A DNA stretch of 64,000 nt from Acidobacteriota bacterium (GCA_013289685.1 JABCZL010000001.1:189838-253837), one strand, 5' to 3'; counted from the stretch's first letter, positions 1 to 10,305 are shown. Program-made: numbers and translations. The notes: generated from the letters alone by a model not told the origin.

Positions 1-1
1 T

Positions 2-127
2 CTTGGCCTGTCTCTGGCCGACCGGGCTTGTTTATCCCTTGGACTCGAATTGAAAGCTCCCGTCTATACGGCTGATCGGTCGTGGAGGAATCTGAAATTG
101 GACCTGCGAATCCACGTGATCCGGTAA
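2..127 (+). CDS. PIN-domain toxin (VapC-like), C-terminal fragment cut by window edge
   Basis: Frame 2 stays open from the first bases to a TAA at 125-127 and gives 41 residues. They include SLADRACLSLG and APVYTADRSW, the C-terminal half of a PIN ribonuclease domain: the Asp of SLAD and the Asp of TADR are the usual third and fourth acidic metal ligands. PIN toxins of VapBC pairs cleave RNA. The 5' part and any antitoxin lie left of the window, so pairing cannot be tested here. The protein ends 26 bp before the stop of the convergent PEP-binding-domain gene. Confidence 0.6.
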   Translation, partial: LGLSLADRACLSLGLELKAPVYTADRSWRNLKLDLRIHVIR

Positions 128-152
128 GCGCTCCAGAAAGTGCGCGGCCGCT

Positions 153-3143
153 TCAGTTCCCTTCCGGCTTGAAGATCACTCCCTGGCTCGTTCGGCTGTT
201 CATGACCACGCGCAGCGGTTGAGAGAAATGCAAGTGGCGGACGCAGCCTTGTTCTTCGACCGCGGGCTGCTCGGCCAGCCATTGCCAATCGACGGAACCT
301 TCTCCGGCGTCGGGGTTCACCGTGAAATATCCGATTTGAAATGCGGTCAGGTTCTGAAAGAAATGGCTACCCTGCGACGGCGTGACGCGGAAGTCGTGGA
401 AGCCGGCTTCGACGATCGCGCGGGCGCCGGAAATTTCGTCCCACTCGACGGGAATGCCGAGCCAGGGATCGTTCGAGCCCCAGCGGCCGACGCCGATCAG
501 CAGGTAGGGGCGATTCTCCGCGCTCAGCGTGGCGTTGAAGTGAGCGACGGCCCGCGCCACTTCCTGACTGCGGCCGCGCTCGAAACGCTGCGAATCGACC
601 ACGACAATGTCGTGCACACTCTCGATGCGTCCGTTGCCCAGAACTTTCGTACTCCGGCAGATCAGTTGGGCCGGGTCTACGTCGCCGATGGCGAGGTCCT
701 GATGATCGCGAGCCAGCGTCAACGGGCGGATTTGCAGGAATCCGAACTCGGCGGGTTCTTCGGCGCGAGGCAGGCGAACGGCGAATTCAATCTCGACCGG
801 ATTTCCGAGCGCATCTTCACCGGCGCGCACCAGCACCTCGAGAATCGAGGCCAGCGGAAAGATGCTGTGCTTCAGCATGGGAGCAAAGGTAACGATGCGG
901 ACTCCGGGGCGGCTCAAACCGTCATAGACCGCGTGATTGTCGGCAGAATACGTCGAGGCCACAGCGTGCAGCGTGCCGTCCGCCTCGGCAACATCGAGGC
1001 CGAAGCGCGCTTCGCGCAGGTGGCCGGGGCCTCCGCTGTGCGCGACACCATCGAGTTCGAGGGCGCAGAATTCCGTCTGCGTGTTCGCGAGGATATCTTC
1101 CACCGAGGAAAACTGCAGCAGGTTCCGCGGATAGCGCGGACAGAAGCTGAGGCACTTGCCGCCATCGACCACAGTGCGGCCCAGACCCAGAGCGACCGCG
1201 GCGATGCCGTCGGCGAACGTCATCGGTTCAACAGGATAGAAATTGTGCGAGCGAACTACGCCTGAAAAGTCAGGATAAAAACGCGTGCCGTGAACTGTAC
1301 CTACCACCTGCTGCAAAATGACTGCCATCTTTTCTTCTTCCAGGCGGTACGGTGTGGCCCGCACATAGGCCTTGGCATGCTGGCTGAAAGTGGAGGCGTA
1401 GACGCGCTTGATCGCTTCCGAAAGTTCGTCGAGGCGAGTTTGCAAGTTGGCCTGCTGGTTGCCCAGCATGAACGTTTCATAGACGCCGGTGAAGGGTTGG
1501 TATTGTGAGTCTTCCAGTAGGCTGGAGGAGCGCACCGCCACCGGATAATCCACTTCGCCGAGAAATGCCTTCAGGTTTTCCTGCAGCGGGACGGGCAAGG
1601 CCGCATCGAGAAAGCGTTGCTGGACCTCGCCGTCGTCATCGCAGTGCAGCGCGAAGTCGCTCAAATTATTCTCCGCGAGAAACTGGTCGAACATATCCGT
1701 GGCGATCACCACGGCGGGCGGTACCGAAATCCGCACGCCCTGAAACCGGCGCGTGATGCGGCGCGTGCGCAGCAGATGCCGCACGAAAGCCAGGCCGCGC
1801 GCCTTGCCGCCCAGCGATCCGGAACCGATTCTCAAAAAACTGGAATCTGAGGGCTTGAACGTGTTGGGCTTAAAGTCGCCGATCAGGACTTCGTTCTGTT
1901 CGCGGCGGTAATCGTTGATCGACTCGATTAAGTCGCGGCGCAGATGCTCGGGACCGCTGAAATCAGAAACTTTCCTTGGCCTGAGTTTCGCGGCCAGCGC
2001 AAACTCTGTGCGCGCCATCAACCAGTGCGAGAAATGATTGCGCTGCGCGTGGTACATCAGGCTGTCGGCCGGGACGGTTTGGAGCTGCTCCTCGAGTTCG
2101 TTCAAATCTTTCGCGCGGGCTACTTCGCGCTGGTCGGGCATGCGGTGATTTGGGTTAATGAAGACGAAGTCACCGAAACCAAAGTTGTCCGTGAGAATGC
2201 GGCGTAGGTCTTTGAGCAGCGTGGGCGAACGTTTGCGGAGGAATGAATATCCTTCGGCGTGGGCGCGCGGGCGAAACTCGGTCCGGCTGGTTTGCAGGAC
2301 TACGGGCACGTCCGGCGTCAGGCTTCGAACCATACGGGCCAGTTCGAAACCCGCCTCGGGACTGAGCTTCCCTTCCCACGGGAATTCGACGTCGGAGACA
2401 AGCCCGAAGATGTAATCCCGATATTCCTGCACCAGCTGCGCGGCGTCTTCAAAGTTGGAACTCAGCAGAATTTTCGGCCGCGCCTGCATGCGCACGAGTT
2501 TGTGGGCAACGTTAATCCCTTCCTGAATGACGCGGCGCGACTGCTTGATCAGCTCGGTGTAGAGGACCGGCAAGAACGCAGAGTAATAGCGAATGTTGTC
2601 TTCGACCACCAGCAGAACCGGCACGCCCATGGCGCGCGTGTCATGCAGCACGTTGCGCTTGTCTTCGATGTATTTGACGATCGCGATCAGGATGCGGGCG
2701 TTGCCTTGCCACAGAAATACTCGGTCAATGTCGGTGACCGGATTCCGCGCGACGAAATTCTTGATCTCGCGATAGTCGTAGCCGAGCACCACCACCGGCA
2801 CGTCGAGACCTTTGCGCCGGACTTCGCCGGCGAGTTGCGCGGCATCCATGTCGCCGACCGCAAGATTGGTCACGATCAGATTGAACTGCGGATTGGAACT
2901 GGCCAAGTCGAGCGCCTCGGCACAACTGGAAACGTGCGTGATGCCGGGAATCTGCTGCAGGTTCAGTTCGAGCGATTCGTCGATGAGCAGTTCGTTGAGT
3001 CGTCCGTCTTCGCGCAAGATAAAAGAATCGTAAAGGCTGGAGACCAGAAGGATGTTGTGCACCTTGAAGGGCATCAGGTTCTCGAAGCCTTCAAAGCGCT
3101 GTTCGGCGTCGAGAATGGGTTCGGCGATGCGCTGGAGAGACAT
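153..3143 (-). CDS. Tandem receiver-domain / PEP-pyruvate-binding domain protein
   Basis: 996-residue cytoplasmic protein. Residues about 28-150 form a receiver-like domain whose phospho-acceptor position is Asn93 (LIVTN), so it is probably not phosphorylated. Residues about 174-318 form a second receiver-like domain with VVEDN near 179-183 and Asp251 (GLVSD) as possible acceptor. From about 435 to 900 it matches the ATP-grasp-like PEP/pyruvate-binding domain of PEP synthase: GGKARGL (Lys447) and AVRSSSLLED (Arg538 region). The phosphohistidine swivel domain and C-terminal PEP-utilising barrel of PpsA/PpdK are absent, so it cannot carry out the full PEP synthase reaction. A phosphorylation- or ligand-regulated nucleotide-binding role is inferred. 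Similar fusions are known in Acidobacteria, usually labelled PEP synthase. Single gene, convergent with the PIN fragment. Confidence 0.85.
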   Translation of the reverse strand: MSLQRIAEPILDAEQRFEGFENLMPFKVHNILLVSSLYDSFILREDGRLNELLIDESLELNLQQIPGITHVSSCAEALDLASSNPQFNLIVTNLAVGDMDAAQLAGEVRRKGLDVPVVVLGYDYREIKNFVARNPVTDIDRVFLWQGNARILIAIVKYIEDKRNVLHDTRAMGVPVLLVVEDNIRYYSAFLPVLYTELIKQSRRVIQEGINVAHKLVRMQARPKILLSSNFEDAAQLVQEYRDYIFGLVSDVEFPWEGKLSPEAGFELARMVRSLTPDVPVVLQTSRTEFRPRAHAEGYSFLRKRSPTLLKDLRRILTDNFGFGDFVFINPNHRMPDQREVARAKDLNELEEQLQTVPADSLMYHAQRNHFSHWLMARTEFALAAKLRPRKVSDFSGPEHLRRDLIESINDYRREQNEVLIGDFKPNTFKPSDSSFLRIGSGSLGGKARGLAFVRHLLRTRRITRRFQGVRISVPPAVVIATDMFDQFLAENNLSDFALHCDDDGEVQQRFLDAALPVPLQENLKAFLGEVDYPVAVRSSSLLEDSQYQPFTGVYETFMLGNQQANLQTRLDELSEAIKRVYASTFSQHAKAYVRATPYRLEEEKMAVILQQVVGTVHGTRFYPDFSGVVRSHNFYPVEPMTFADGIAAVALGLGRTVVDGGKCLSFCPRYPRNLLQFSSVEDILANTQTEFCALELDGVAHSGGPGHLREARFGLDVAEADGTLHAVASTYSADNHAVYDGLSRPGVRIVTFAPMLKHSIFPLASILEVLVRAGEDALGNPVEIEFAVRLPRAEEPAEFGFLQIRPLTLARDHQDLAIGDVDPAQLICRSTKVLGNGRIESVHDIVVVDSQRFERGRSQEVARAVAHFNATLSAENRPYLLIGVGRWGSNDPWLGIPVEWDEISGARAIVEAGFHDFRVTPSQGSHFFQNLTAFQIGYFTVNPDAGEGSVDWQWLAEQPAVEEQGCVRHLHFSQPLRVVMNSRTSQGVIFKPEGN

Positions 3144-3174
3144 GGAGGGGCAGTTAACAGGTAATCATAGCGCT

Positions 3175-3221
3175 GGGTGCCCCATCCTTGTCGCGTTCTT
3201 TTGCGACAGGGTGGGGATCTT
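3175..3221. repeat. Palindromic intergenic repeat, family B copy 1
   Basis: Two arms, about CCCCATCCTTGTCGC and GCGACAGGGTGGGG, flank a short loop. The element is flanked by GGGTG and GATCTTG. The same layout (GGGTGCCCCAT ... GTGGGGAT) recurs at 4411-4455 and 35686-35726 and, in a diverged form, at 11612-11643. It lies in the divergent gap between the PEP-binding-domain gene and the sigma factor gene. Confidence 0.6.
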
Positions 3222-3320
3222 GACTGCCTCTGGAGAGCCCTTGAATAGAGTGCCCTTGAAAATTTCAAATCCCTGACACCCCCTACAATATCCGCACGCC
3301 CCATTCGTCTACAGGAGTAG

Positions 3321-3917
3321 ATGAACGACGCGGCGAGCCCGAACTACCTGGCACTCGAGCGGATGGCAATCGAACAGGACCAGCGCATCTCGGAAGTGGT
3401 GAAGCGGGAGCAATCCCGGCTGCGCAACTTTATTCGCCGGCGCGTGCCCGATCCGCTCGACGCCGAGGACGTTCTGCAAGACGTTTTCTACCGTCTGGTG
3501 GAAGCGAACCGGCTGCTGATGCCGATCGAGCACGTGACTGGCTGGCTCTTTCGTGTGGCGCGGAATCGCATTACCGATCTGTTCCGCAAAAAGGAGCCTG
3601 AGAATTTCAGCGAGATCGAGCCGACAGATGAGGGAGGCGAGTTGCTCCAGTTCGAAGATCTGCTGCCGTCGCCGGACGCCGGGCCGGAGGCGGTCTACGC
3701 TCGCAATGTGCTCCTGGATGAACTGGAGCGGGCGCTCGACGAACTGCCGGAGGAACAGCGCGCGGTGTTTATCGCGCATGAGTTCGACGGGCGGAGTTTC
3801 AAAGAGATGTCCGCCGAGACCGGAGTGAGTGTGAATACGCTCCTCTCGCGCAAACGGTACGCGGTGCTGCATCTGCGGGAGCGGTTGCAACGCGTGTACG
3901 TCGAATTTACGAAATGA
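3321..3917 (+). CDS. ECF-type RNA polymerase sigma factor
   Basis: 198-residue sigma-70 family protein. Region 2 (about residues 30-95) contains RVPDPLDAEDVLQDVF and a GWLFRVARNRITDLFRK core-binding/-10 segment. Region 4 (about 130-190) has LPEEQRAVFIAHEFDGRSFK followed by a helix-turn-helix SAETGVSVNTLLSRKRYAV. There is no region 1 or 3, which is typical of ECF factors. It directs RNA polymerase to its own promoters; the stimulus is unknown. AGGAG lies just before the ATG. The gene that follows starts 27 bp downstream and encodes a small membrane protein that could be its regulator, but it has no zinc-finger anti-sigma motif. Confidence 0.9.
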   Translation: MNDAASPNYLALERMAIEQDQRISEVVKREQSRLRNFIRRRVPDPLDAEDVLQDVFYRLVEANRLLMPIEHVTGWLFRVARNRITDLFRKKEPENFSEIEPTDEGGELLQFEDLLPSPDAGPEAVYARNVLLDELERALDELPEEQRAVFIAHEFDGRSFKEMSAETGVSVNTLLSRKRYAVLHLRERLQRVYVEFTK

Positions 3918-3943
3918 CGAGTTTAGGAAATGAGGGACTGACT

Positions 3944-4276
3944 ATGAGAAGGAAATGGTTTTGGATCGCGCCGTTGGCGATCGTAGCGATTCCGCTGTTT
4001 ATCTTCGTAGGCGGCGAAGTGGTGATGCATCTGTGGAACTGGCTGCTGCCGCCGCTGTTCGGATGGCGGATGCTGGGCTTCTGGCAAGCGCTGGGATTGC
4101 TGGCGCTGTGCCGGATTCTGTTCGGAGGGCTGCACCACGGCGGCCCGGGCGGGCATGGCGGGCGCCGATGGCGCGGGCGCTGCCGCAACATGAGTCCCGA
4201 GGAGCGGGAGAAATTTCGTCGAGCGATGAATGAAGGGTATGGGTTCGGGAGTGGTGGAGAGAAAGCGGTGCCGTAG
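3944..4276 (+). CDS. Small membrane protein downstream of the sigma factor
   Basis: 110 residues from ATG 3944. I prefer this start over the in-frame ATG at 3914, which overlaps the sigma stop, because TGAGGGA lies 7 bp upstream of it. Two hydrophobic segments (about residues 5-27 and 38-58) are followed by a Gly/His/Arg-rich stretch (GGLHHGGPGGHGG) and a C-terminal part with MSPEEREKFRRAM, a motif seen in periplasmic or membrane proteins linked to heavy-metal or envelope stress. Very probably co-transcribed with the sigma factor gene; a regulatory link is only inferred. Confidence 0.75.
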   Translation: MRRKWFWIAPLAIVAIPLFIFVGGEVVMHLWNWLLPPLFGWRMLGFWQALGLLALCRILFGGLHHGGPGGHGGRRWRGRCRNMSPEEREKFRRAMNEGYGFGSGGEKAVP

Positions 4277-4410
4277 GCCAGGATGGAGTCGTGTGGGGAC
4301 AGCCGCCATCGGCTTTTCAGTCGAGCGCAAGCTCGACAGCGGTACTTTCCCTTGGATGAGGAGGTTGAAAGTAACCTTGTGCGAAGTAAGTTCTTTAACC
4401 GAAAATCAAA

Positions 4411-4455
4411 ATCCCCACCTTTGCCGCAGAGAACGCGGCAAAGATGGGGCACCCG
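4411..4455. repeat. Palindromic intergenic repeat, family B copy 2
   Basis: ATCCCCACCTTTGCCGC and GCGGCAAAGATGGGGCACCC form a near-perfect stem-loop. It shares ends with 3175-3221 (opposite orientation) and 35686-35726. It sits between convergent genes, so it could also act as a bidirectional transcript end, but no T-tract follows it. Confidence 0.6.
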
Positions 4456-4475
4456 ACTCAGTTGCGCCTTGATCC

Positions 4476-5246
4476 TTACGCCATGCGGTTGACCTCCCCT
4501 CTCACGAACTCTACGAAACGCATTGCATCCTGTTCCAGCTGGGGAGTGGTCGAACCAGCGTTGTGCAGCCGATTATCTTTGGCCTCGCGAATGACCGGCC
4601 GCCATGTCGGCGAAACCGCTTCTATCGCCCAGGTGCAGGCTTGGTCTTTGGAAGCCAGCGCCCGGTGATGTGCCGAGTAAAGGATGCGGCAAGCGGTGAG
4701 AACCGCGTAGGCGTTGTGGACGAACACCTTGTCGGAACGATTCCCGACGTTGGATCTCAGGTCTTCCTTCAGGTAGTTCAATTCCAACCGGAGCGCGTCA
4801 TTGAGGCATTGGTTAGATACATGGGGCGCGACGAGCTTCGCGTCCTTGCCCCACAGCGTGATTCCGGATTGAGCTACATTTATCCAGATGATCGGGTTTC
4901 CGTCGGATCCATGGCGAGTGAGTTTTCCGGTGTAGTGGTAGAAGCCGCAGCACCGCGAGGCCTTGTCTAGGAACTCATGTTCGATGACGAAGCGCATGTC
5001 AATTCGTTTCACCCAGCGGTTTTGTGCCTCTTTGTTCCGGAACCACCCATCGATCTCGGAAAACTCGCGGTCGTCGAGGTCTCGCCGCGTGACGCCGACG
5101 CAATCGACGTCGCTGCAGGCCTCGTCGAATGCGTCATAGGTCAACGATCCCCACAGGTAGATGCCGACCAGATTTCCGCGGAGTATCGCGGGGAAATCGG
5201 CGCCTATCGCCAGTAGAAGGTCGGACAGATCCGCAGGTACGTTCAT
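4476..5246 (-). CDS. Nucleotidyltransferase of the ANT/aadA (DUF4111-type) family
   Basis: 256 residues. The N-terminal pol-beta nucleotidyltransferase motif is LWGSLTYDAFDEACSDVD, with Gly33-Ser34 and the Asp46/Asp48 metal-binding pair. The C-terminal half is helical, as in aminoglycoside 3''-adenylyltransferases (about 260 residues). These enzymes move AMP from ATP to a hydroxyl group, in the best-known cases on streptomycin/spectinomycin. Chromosomal homologues are often of unknown substrate, so resistance is not claimed. No mobile element or other resistance gene is nearby. It is followed on the same strand, after 124 bp, by gdhA in the tail-to-head sense (gdhA ends upstream of it on the plus coordinate). 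Confidence 0.75.
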   Translation of the reverse strand: MNVPADLSDLLLAIGADFPAILRGNLVGIYLWGSLTYDAFDEACSDVDCVGVTRRDLDDREFSEIDGWFRNKEAQNRWVKRIDMRFVIEHEFLDKASRCCGFYHYTGKLTRHGSDGNPIIWINVAQSGITLWGKDAKLVAPHVSNQCLNDALRLELNYLKEDLRSNVGNRSDKVFVHNAYAVLTACRILYSAHHRALASKDQACTWAIEAVSPTWRPVIREAKDNRLHNAGSTTPQLEQDAMRFVEFVRGEVNRMA

Positions 5247-5337
5247 CTCGGATAGCTAGGGTAGCAAACAAAAAGCGGGGCGGAAGGGTCCACCCCGCAC
5301 AGCAAATAGCGCACACAACTGCCGGGCTTTGCCCGCC

Positions 5338-5358
5338 GACAGGCGGCTGTCCCTGCAT
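5338..5358. repeat. Partial copy of palindromic repeat family A
   Basis: GGCGGCTGTCCCTGCAT matches the right arm of the full copies at 17184-17222 and 30790-30827 (GGCGGCTGTCCCTACAT) with one change. It lies just downstream of the gdhA stop. Confidence 0.4.
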
Positions 5359-5370
5359 AATCAGCGTCAG

Positions 5371-6807
<1,437 letters not shown>

Positions 6808-7003
6808 TCATTGTCGGCTTCCATAGGAAATTCGCAGTGATAATTCTCACGGGCAGGAGTGATTGTGGTCACGGGCGGATATCGTTATGAATCAGTGGGT
6901 TAGGGATGGTCCCGAAACGGGCGCGGAGTGATTCCACGGGTACCCCGCACTGGTAGCGCCGGTACCTTGCCGTCGGCTGTAGGCGGCGACAATCAGGTTG
7001 GCA

Positions 7004-8341
7004 TCATCTGGGTACTGCCGCGTGTGCCTGCTGAGGAGGCTGCGCCCACTTGGTCTTCTCGCAATATTCGTAAAGTTCCGCGCGGAAATCCGGATGCGCA
7101 ATTTCGATCAGCGACTTGGCGCGCTCTCGGATCGTCTTGCCGTGCAGGTACGCGACTCCGTACTCGGTCACGACGTAGCGCACCAGGCCGCGCGAGGTGA
7201 CCACTCCCGCCCCAGGATCGAGCATGGGCACGATCCGTGAAATCGTTCCTTGTTTGGCGGTCGACGAGATCGCGATGATGGCCTTGCCGCCCTTGGATCG
7301 CGAGGCTCCACGCAGGAAATCCACTTGCCCGCCAATGCCGCTGTAGAACTGGTTGCCGATCGAGTCGGAACAAACCTGGCCGGTCAGGTCGATCTGCACC
7401 GCGGAATTGATAGCCACCATGTTGTCGTTGCGCGCGATCAGCGCGGGATCGTTGGTATAGGCCGTGGGATGGAACTCGAAAATGGGATTGTTGTCCACAA
7501 ACTCAAACAGGCGCTGGGAGCCCAGGGCGAATCCCAGGATGATTTTCCGCGGCTTGAAGTTCTTGCGCGCCCCGGTGAGCACTCCGGCTTCGATCAGCGG
7601 AATCACGCCGTCCGAGACCAGTTCGCTGTGCGCCCCAAGATCTTTGCGGTCCATCAGCATGGGCAGCACTGCGTCCGGAATGCCGCCGATGCCGGTTTGC
7701 AGCACTGCCCCGTCGCCGATGAGCCCGGCGACGTTGCGCGCGATGGCGACCTGCAGGTCGGTCACGACCGGCTTGGTCAGGGCGCACAGCGGGCGCGACG
7801 ACTCGACGAAGGCATCGATATCGTTGACGTGAATGAAGCTGTCGCCGTAGGTGCGCGGCATGTTGTCGTTGATCTGCGCGACCACATGCTTGGCGCATTT
7901 CGCAGCCGTCAAGGTCGTATCGACGCCCACGCCGAAGCTGCAGAATCCGTGGGAATCGGGCGGGGAGACTTCGATCAGGGCCACGTCGATGGGCATGGCC
8001 CCGCTCTCAAACAGCCCCTCGATTTCGCTCAGGTAAATGGGCGTGTAGTCGGCGCGGCCATCGTTGATGGCGTCGCGCACGTTGGCGCCGATGAACACGG
8101 CGTTGTGCCGGAAGTGTCCGGCCATTTCGGGGGCGACGTAGGGCGCGCACCCCATGGTCATCATGTGGACGATTTCAACGTTGTAGACGTCGGGGCCGCG
8201 GCGCATGAGCGCCTCGACCAGCGTCTCCGGCTCGGCACAGCCGGGTTGAATGTAAACGCGCATGCCCGACTCGACGCATTGCAGCGCGTCGTCGGCGGTT
8301 TTAAGCCGCTTCTTATAATCCATCTCCCACGACATCGACAT
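7004..8341 (-). CDS. Acetyl-CoA hydrolase/transferase family (4-hydroxybutyrate CoA-transferase-like)
   Basis: 445 residues with the two-domain class I CoA-transferase fold. The oxyanion/CoA motif GIGGIPDAVL appears near residue 220, followed by HSELVSDG, whose Glu aligns with the catalytic glutamate that forms the glutamyl-CoA thioester. The C-terminal YVVTEYGVAYLHGKTIRERA is the family signature. Likely reaction: transfer of CoA between acetyl-CoA (or another acyl-CoA) and a short carboxylic acid. The substrate cannot be fixed from sequence. It is followed upstream on the same strand by the RsbR-N-like gene with only 14 bp between them, so the two are probably co-transcribed. Confidence 0.88.
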   Translation of the reverse strand: MSMSWEMDYKKRLKTADDALQCVESGMRVYIQPGCAEPETLVEALMRRGPDVYNVEIVHMMTMGCAPYVAPEMAGHFRHNAVFIGANVRDAINDGRADYTPIYLSEIEGLFESGAMPIDVALIEVSPPDSHGFCSFGVGVDTTLTAAKCAKHVVAQINDNMPRTYGDSFIHVNDIDAFVESSRPLCALTKPVVTDLQVAIARNVAGLIGDGAVLQTGIGGIPDAVLPMLMDRKDLGAHSELVSDGVIPLIEAGVLTGARKNFKPRKIILGFALGSQRLFEFVDNNPIFEFHPTAYTNDPALIARNDNMVAINSAVQIDLTGQVCSDSIGNQFYSGIGGQVDFLRGASRSKGGKAIIAISSTAKQGTISRIVPMLDPGAGVVTSRGLVRYVVTEYGVAYLHGKTIRERAKSLIEIAHPDFRAELYEYCEKTKWAQPPQQAHAAVPR

Positions 8342-8355
8342 CGTTGTCGGTTCCC

Positions 8356-8826
8356 CTAGGCGGCCTGCAGCGCACCCGTTTCGGGCGCGACGCGGGCAAT
8401 TTCTGCTGCATACTCCATCGTTGCATAAAAAATTGCCTGGTCAAAGAACACTTCGAGCATTTGCAGGAGTTCCAGTTCGCCCTTGACGTCCGTGGCCGGG
8501 TTGGTCCGGGCTTCCCCTTGAAGAAATTCCCAGAGATTTTCCTTGGTGAGAACAATGGCGCGGACAAGTTCACTGAGTGGTACTCGCTGCTGGGCGCGGC
8601 GGGAACCAATCTCGCGGTAGCGTTGCTCGATCTCCTGGTCGCTTTTGCTCAACAGCCACTCACCCAAGTGACGGTAGATTTCGTACACGCGCTCGCGCAA
8701 GTCATGAGCGGGAACATCCCGGAAATGCAGGAACTGCCCGCTCCTCTGCACTTTCTTCTCAAGTGACGCAGCTAGAATATCGGCATGCGATTGAATCAGA
8801 CGTACCAATCGATAAGAGGACCTCAT
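8356..8826 (-). CDS. RsbRD N-terminal-like (globin-fold sensor) protein
   Basis: 156 residues, all-helical, with no transmembrane segment. The pattern (HADILAASLEKKVQ, the DLRERVYEIYRHLGEWL helix, VPLSELVRAIVLTKENLWEF) resembles the RsbT co-antagonist RsbRD N-terminal domain, a non-heme globin-like sensor. It stands alone, without the STAS domain seen in RsbR. I take ATG 8826 over GTG 8832 because GAGGAAG lies 9 bp from the ATG but only about 3 bp from the GTG. It precedes the CoA-transferase gene with a short gap. Confidence 0.65.
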   Translation of the reverse strand: MRSSYRLVRLIQSHADILAASLEKKVQRSGQFLHFRDVPAHDLRERVYEIYRHLGEWLLSKSDQEIEQRYREIGSRRAQQRVPLSELVRAIVLTKENLWEFLQGEARTNPATDVKGELELLQMLEVFFDQAIFYATMEYAAEIARVAPETGALQAA

Positions 8827-8875
8827 TCGCACCTTCCTCGTTGTTTATTGCGGCTCCGCATTCGAACCAGAGCGT

Positions 8876-9367
8876 TCACGCCCCAAGGTTTACATCTGCG
8901 TCCTGCTGGCTCCAGCCCTCGACGGGCACTTTGCCAGTTTCGACGGTTGGTTCCATCGTTTGCGGGACGGAGATGGCGCGCGAGATCATGCACAATGCCT
9001 TCGTCCGGCGGAGCAGTCCCAGCCCCGCCTCGCACATGTCTTCGGATGACACGGTCAAGCGCGGACGCATCAGGATCTCGTTGAAGTTGCATCCCGTGTT
9101 GCGGTTGCGGCGGACAACGCCTTCGATCTCCACTTCAAGGTCGGTGAAGACAAACCTGGCGGCGCGGGCGACTTCGTGGAAGGTGGTGGTGAAGCAACCG
9201 GCCAGGGCGCAAAGCAGCAGTTGCTCGGGAGTCCACCGGCCCTGCAGGCCTCCTACCTCAGCGGCCTCGGAGAAATGGATGGTATTCGGGGAGGACTCGC
9301 ACTTGGCCAGTCCAGTGCGGCCTGAAGTCCACCAGGCCGAAACGCGATACGTATACTCTGCAGCCAT
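8876..9367 (-). CDS. OsmC-family protein
   Basis: 163 residues from ATG 9367, chosen because AGGAGT lies 7 bp upstream; the longer frame to 9412 has no such signal. The family signature is visible: the PEQLLLCALAGCFTTTFHEV helix with the first redox Cys, and a second Cys in RRTKALCMISRAI. OsmC/Ohr proteins reduce organic hydroperoxides using such a Cys pair. The short length and Cys spacing fit the OsmC/YhfA-like branch; the true substrate is uncertain. The gene lies 41 bp downstream of the tonB-like gene on the same strand. Confidence 0.85.
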   Translation of the reverse strand: MAAEYTYRVSAWWTSGRTGLAKCESSPNTIHFSEAAEVGGLQGRWTPEQLLLCALAGCFTTTFHEVARAARFVFTDLEVEIEGVVRRNRNTGCNFNEILMRPRLTVSSEDMCEAGLGLLRRTKALCMISRAISVPQTMEPTVETGKVPVEGWSQQDADVNLGA

Positions 9368-9408
9368 ATTTAGACTCCTGGCGCTCCCAGGACGCGCCCG
9401 TTCCCACG

Positions 9409-10305
9409 TCAAGAGGAAAGAGTGAAGATCACGGTGATGGTGGTCTCCACTTCAACCGGTTGCCCGTTCAAAAGGTACGGCTTGTAACGCCATTGTTTAA
9501 CCGCCGCGATAGCCGCCGGCACCAGCATGGGGTGTCCGCTGACCAACTGCAGGTTCTCGATCTGGCCGTTGGTATTGATCACCGCGCTCAGCACCACTTC
9601 ACCCTGCACGCGCGCCGCCCGGGCTAGAGGCGGATAGACCGGCTCTTCGCGATGAATCATCAGACCCCTGGTTACGCCTTGCGAGATGCGAATGCGCTGC
9701 GGCACCACCGGAACGAATTTCGGGACCGAAGCCAGGCTATTGGTGGAGGAGATGACACTGCCAATCACGCCACCCAGCTGCCCGCCGGGAATCCCTCCCG
9801 GAACGCCGCCTACAACGCCACCCGTAGCCATCGGCGGTGGGGCTTCGTCTTCCTTAATCATCTGAACCCTCTGAGGAATCTTCGAAGGAGTGCGCAACTG
9901 TCCATTGTTCAGCACATCGGTCTGAATCTGATGGACCACTCTCTGCACTTCAGCGGCGGCCGGCGGAGGAGGCGGAGGTGGGGGTGGCGGCGCTACCAGG
10001 AACGTCAGCAACTGCGCTTTAGGCAGTTCCTCGGTGAACATCAACGGGACCGCCAGCATGACGCTGATCACCAGGCAATTCACGATGAACGACGTTGTGG
10101 TGGCAAAGAACTTGCGTTTCCGCTGCACACCGAACTCCAGCAGGCTGTCGGAAAACATCGGCCGCGGCGGCAACGCCGGACCGATGACGAACTCTTTTTC
10201 CTTACGAGGCAACGCGACGGCACGAGGCAACACCGCGACCGCGGCGCGTCTGGCTGACTTTACTTCCTGGACCACTTCGGGTTCGTGGATTTCGATTACG
10301 CCCAT
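9409..10305 (-). CDS. TonB-family energy transducer
   Basis: 298 residues. A cytoplasmic N-terminus of about 65 residues is followed by one membrane helix (about 70-92), a run of ten prolines (about 105-114), a Gly-rich stretch (VVGGVPGGIPGGQLGG), and a C-terminal TonB domain (about 215-298) with EEPVYPPLARAARVQGEVVL and AAVKQWRYKPY. It would couple the proton motive force (through ExbB/ExbD, not in this window) to outer-membrane receptors. Two such receptors are encoded at 50 and 60 kb. A strong GGGAGG sits 6 bp before the ATG. Confidence 0.9.
   Translation of the reverse strand: MGVIEIHEPEVVQEVKSARRAAVAVLPRAVALPRKEKEFVIGPALPPRPMFSDSLLEFGVQRKRKFFATTTSFIVNCLVISVMLAVPLMFTEELPKAQLLTFLVAPPPPPPPPPPAAAEVQRVVHQIQTDVLNNGQLRTPSKIPQRVQMIKEDEAPPPMATGGVVGGVPGGIPGGQLGGVIGSVISSTNSLASVPKFVPVVPQRIRISQGVTRGLMIHREEPVYPPLARAARVQGEVVLSAVINTNGQIENLQLVSGHPMLVPAAIAAVKQWRYKPYLLNGQPVEVETTITVIFTLSS

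Noticed and set aside
219-1265. 348-codon plus-strand ORF opposite the PEP-binding-domain gene
   Set aside because: Antisense to a clear homologue; translation lacks domain patterns. Same reasoning for 2259-3164.
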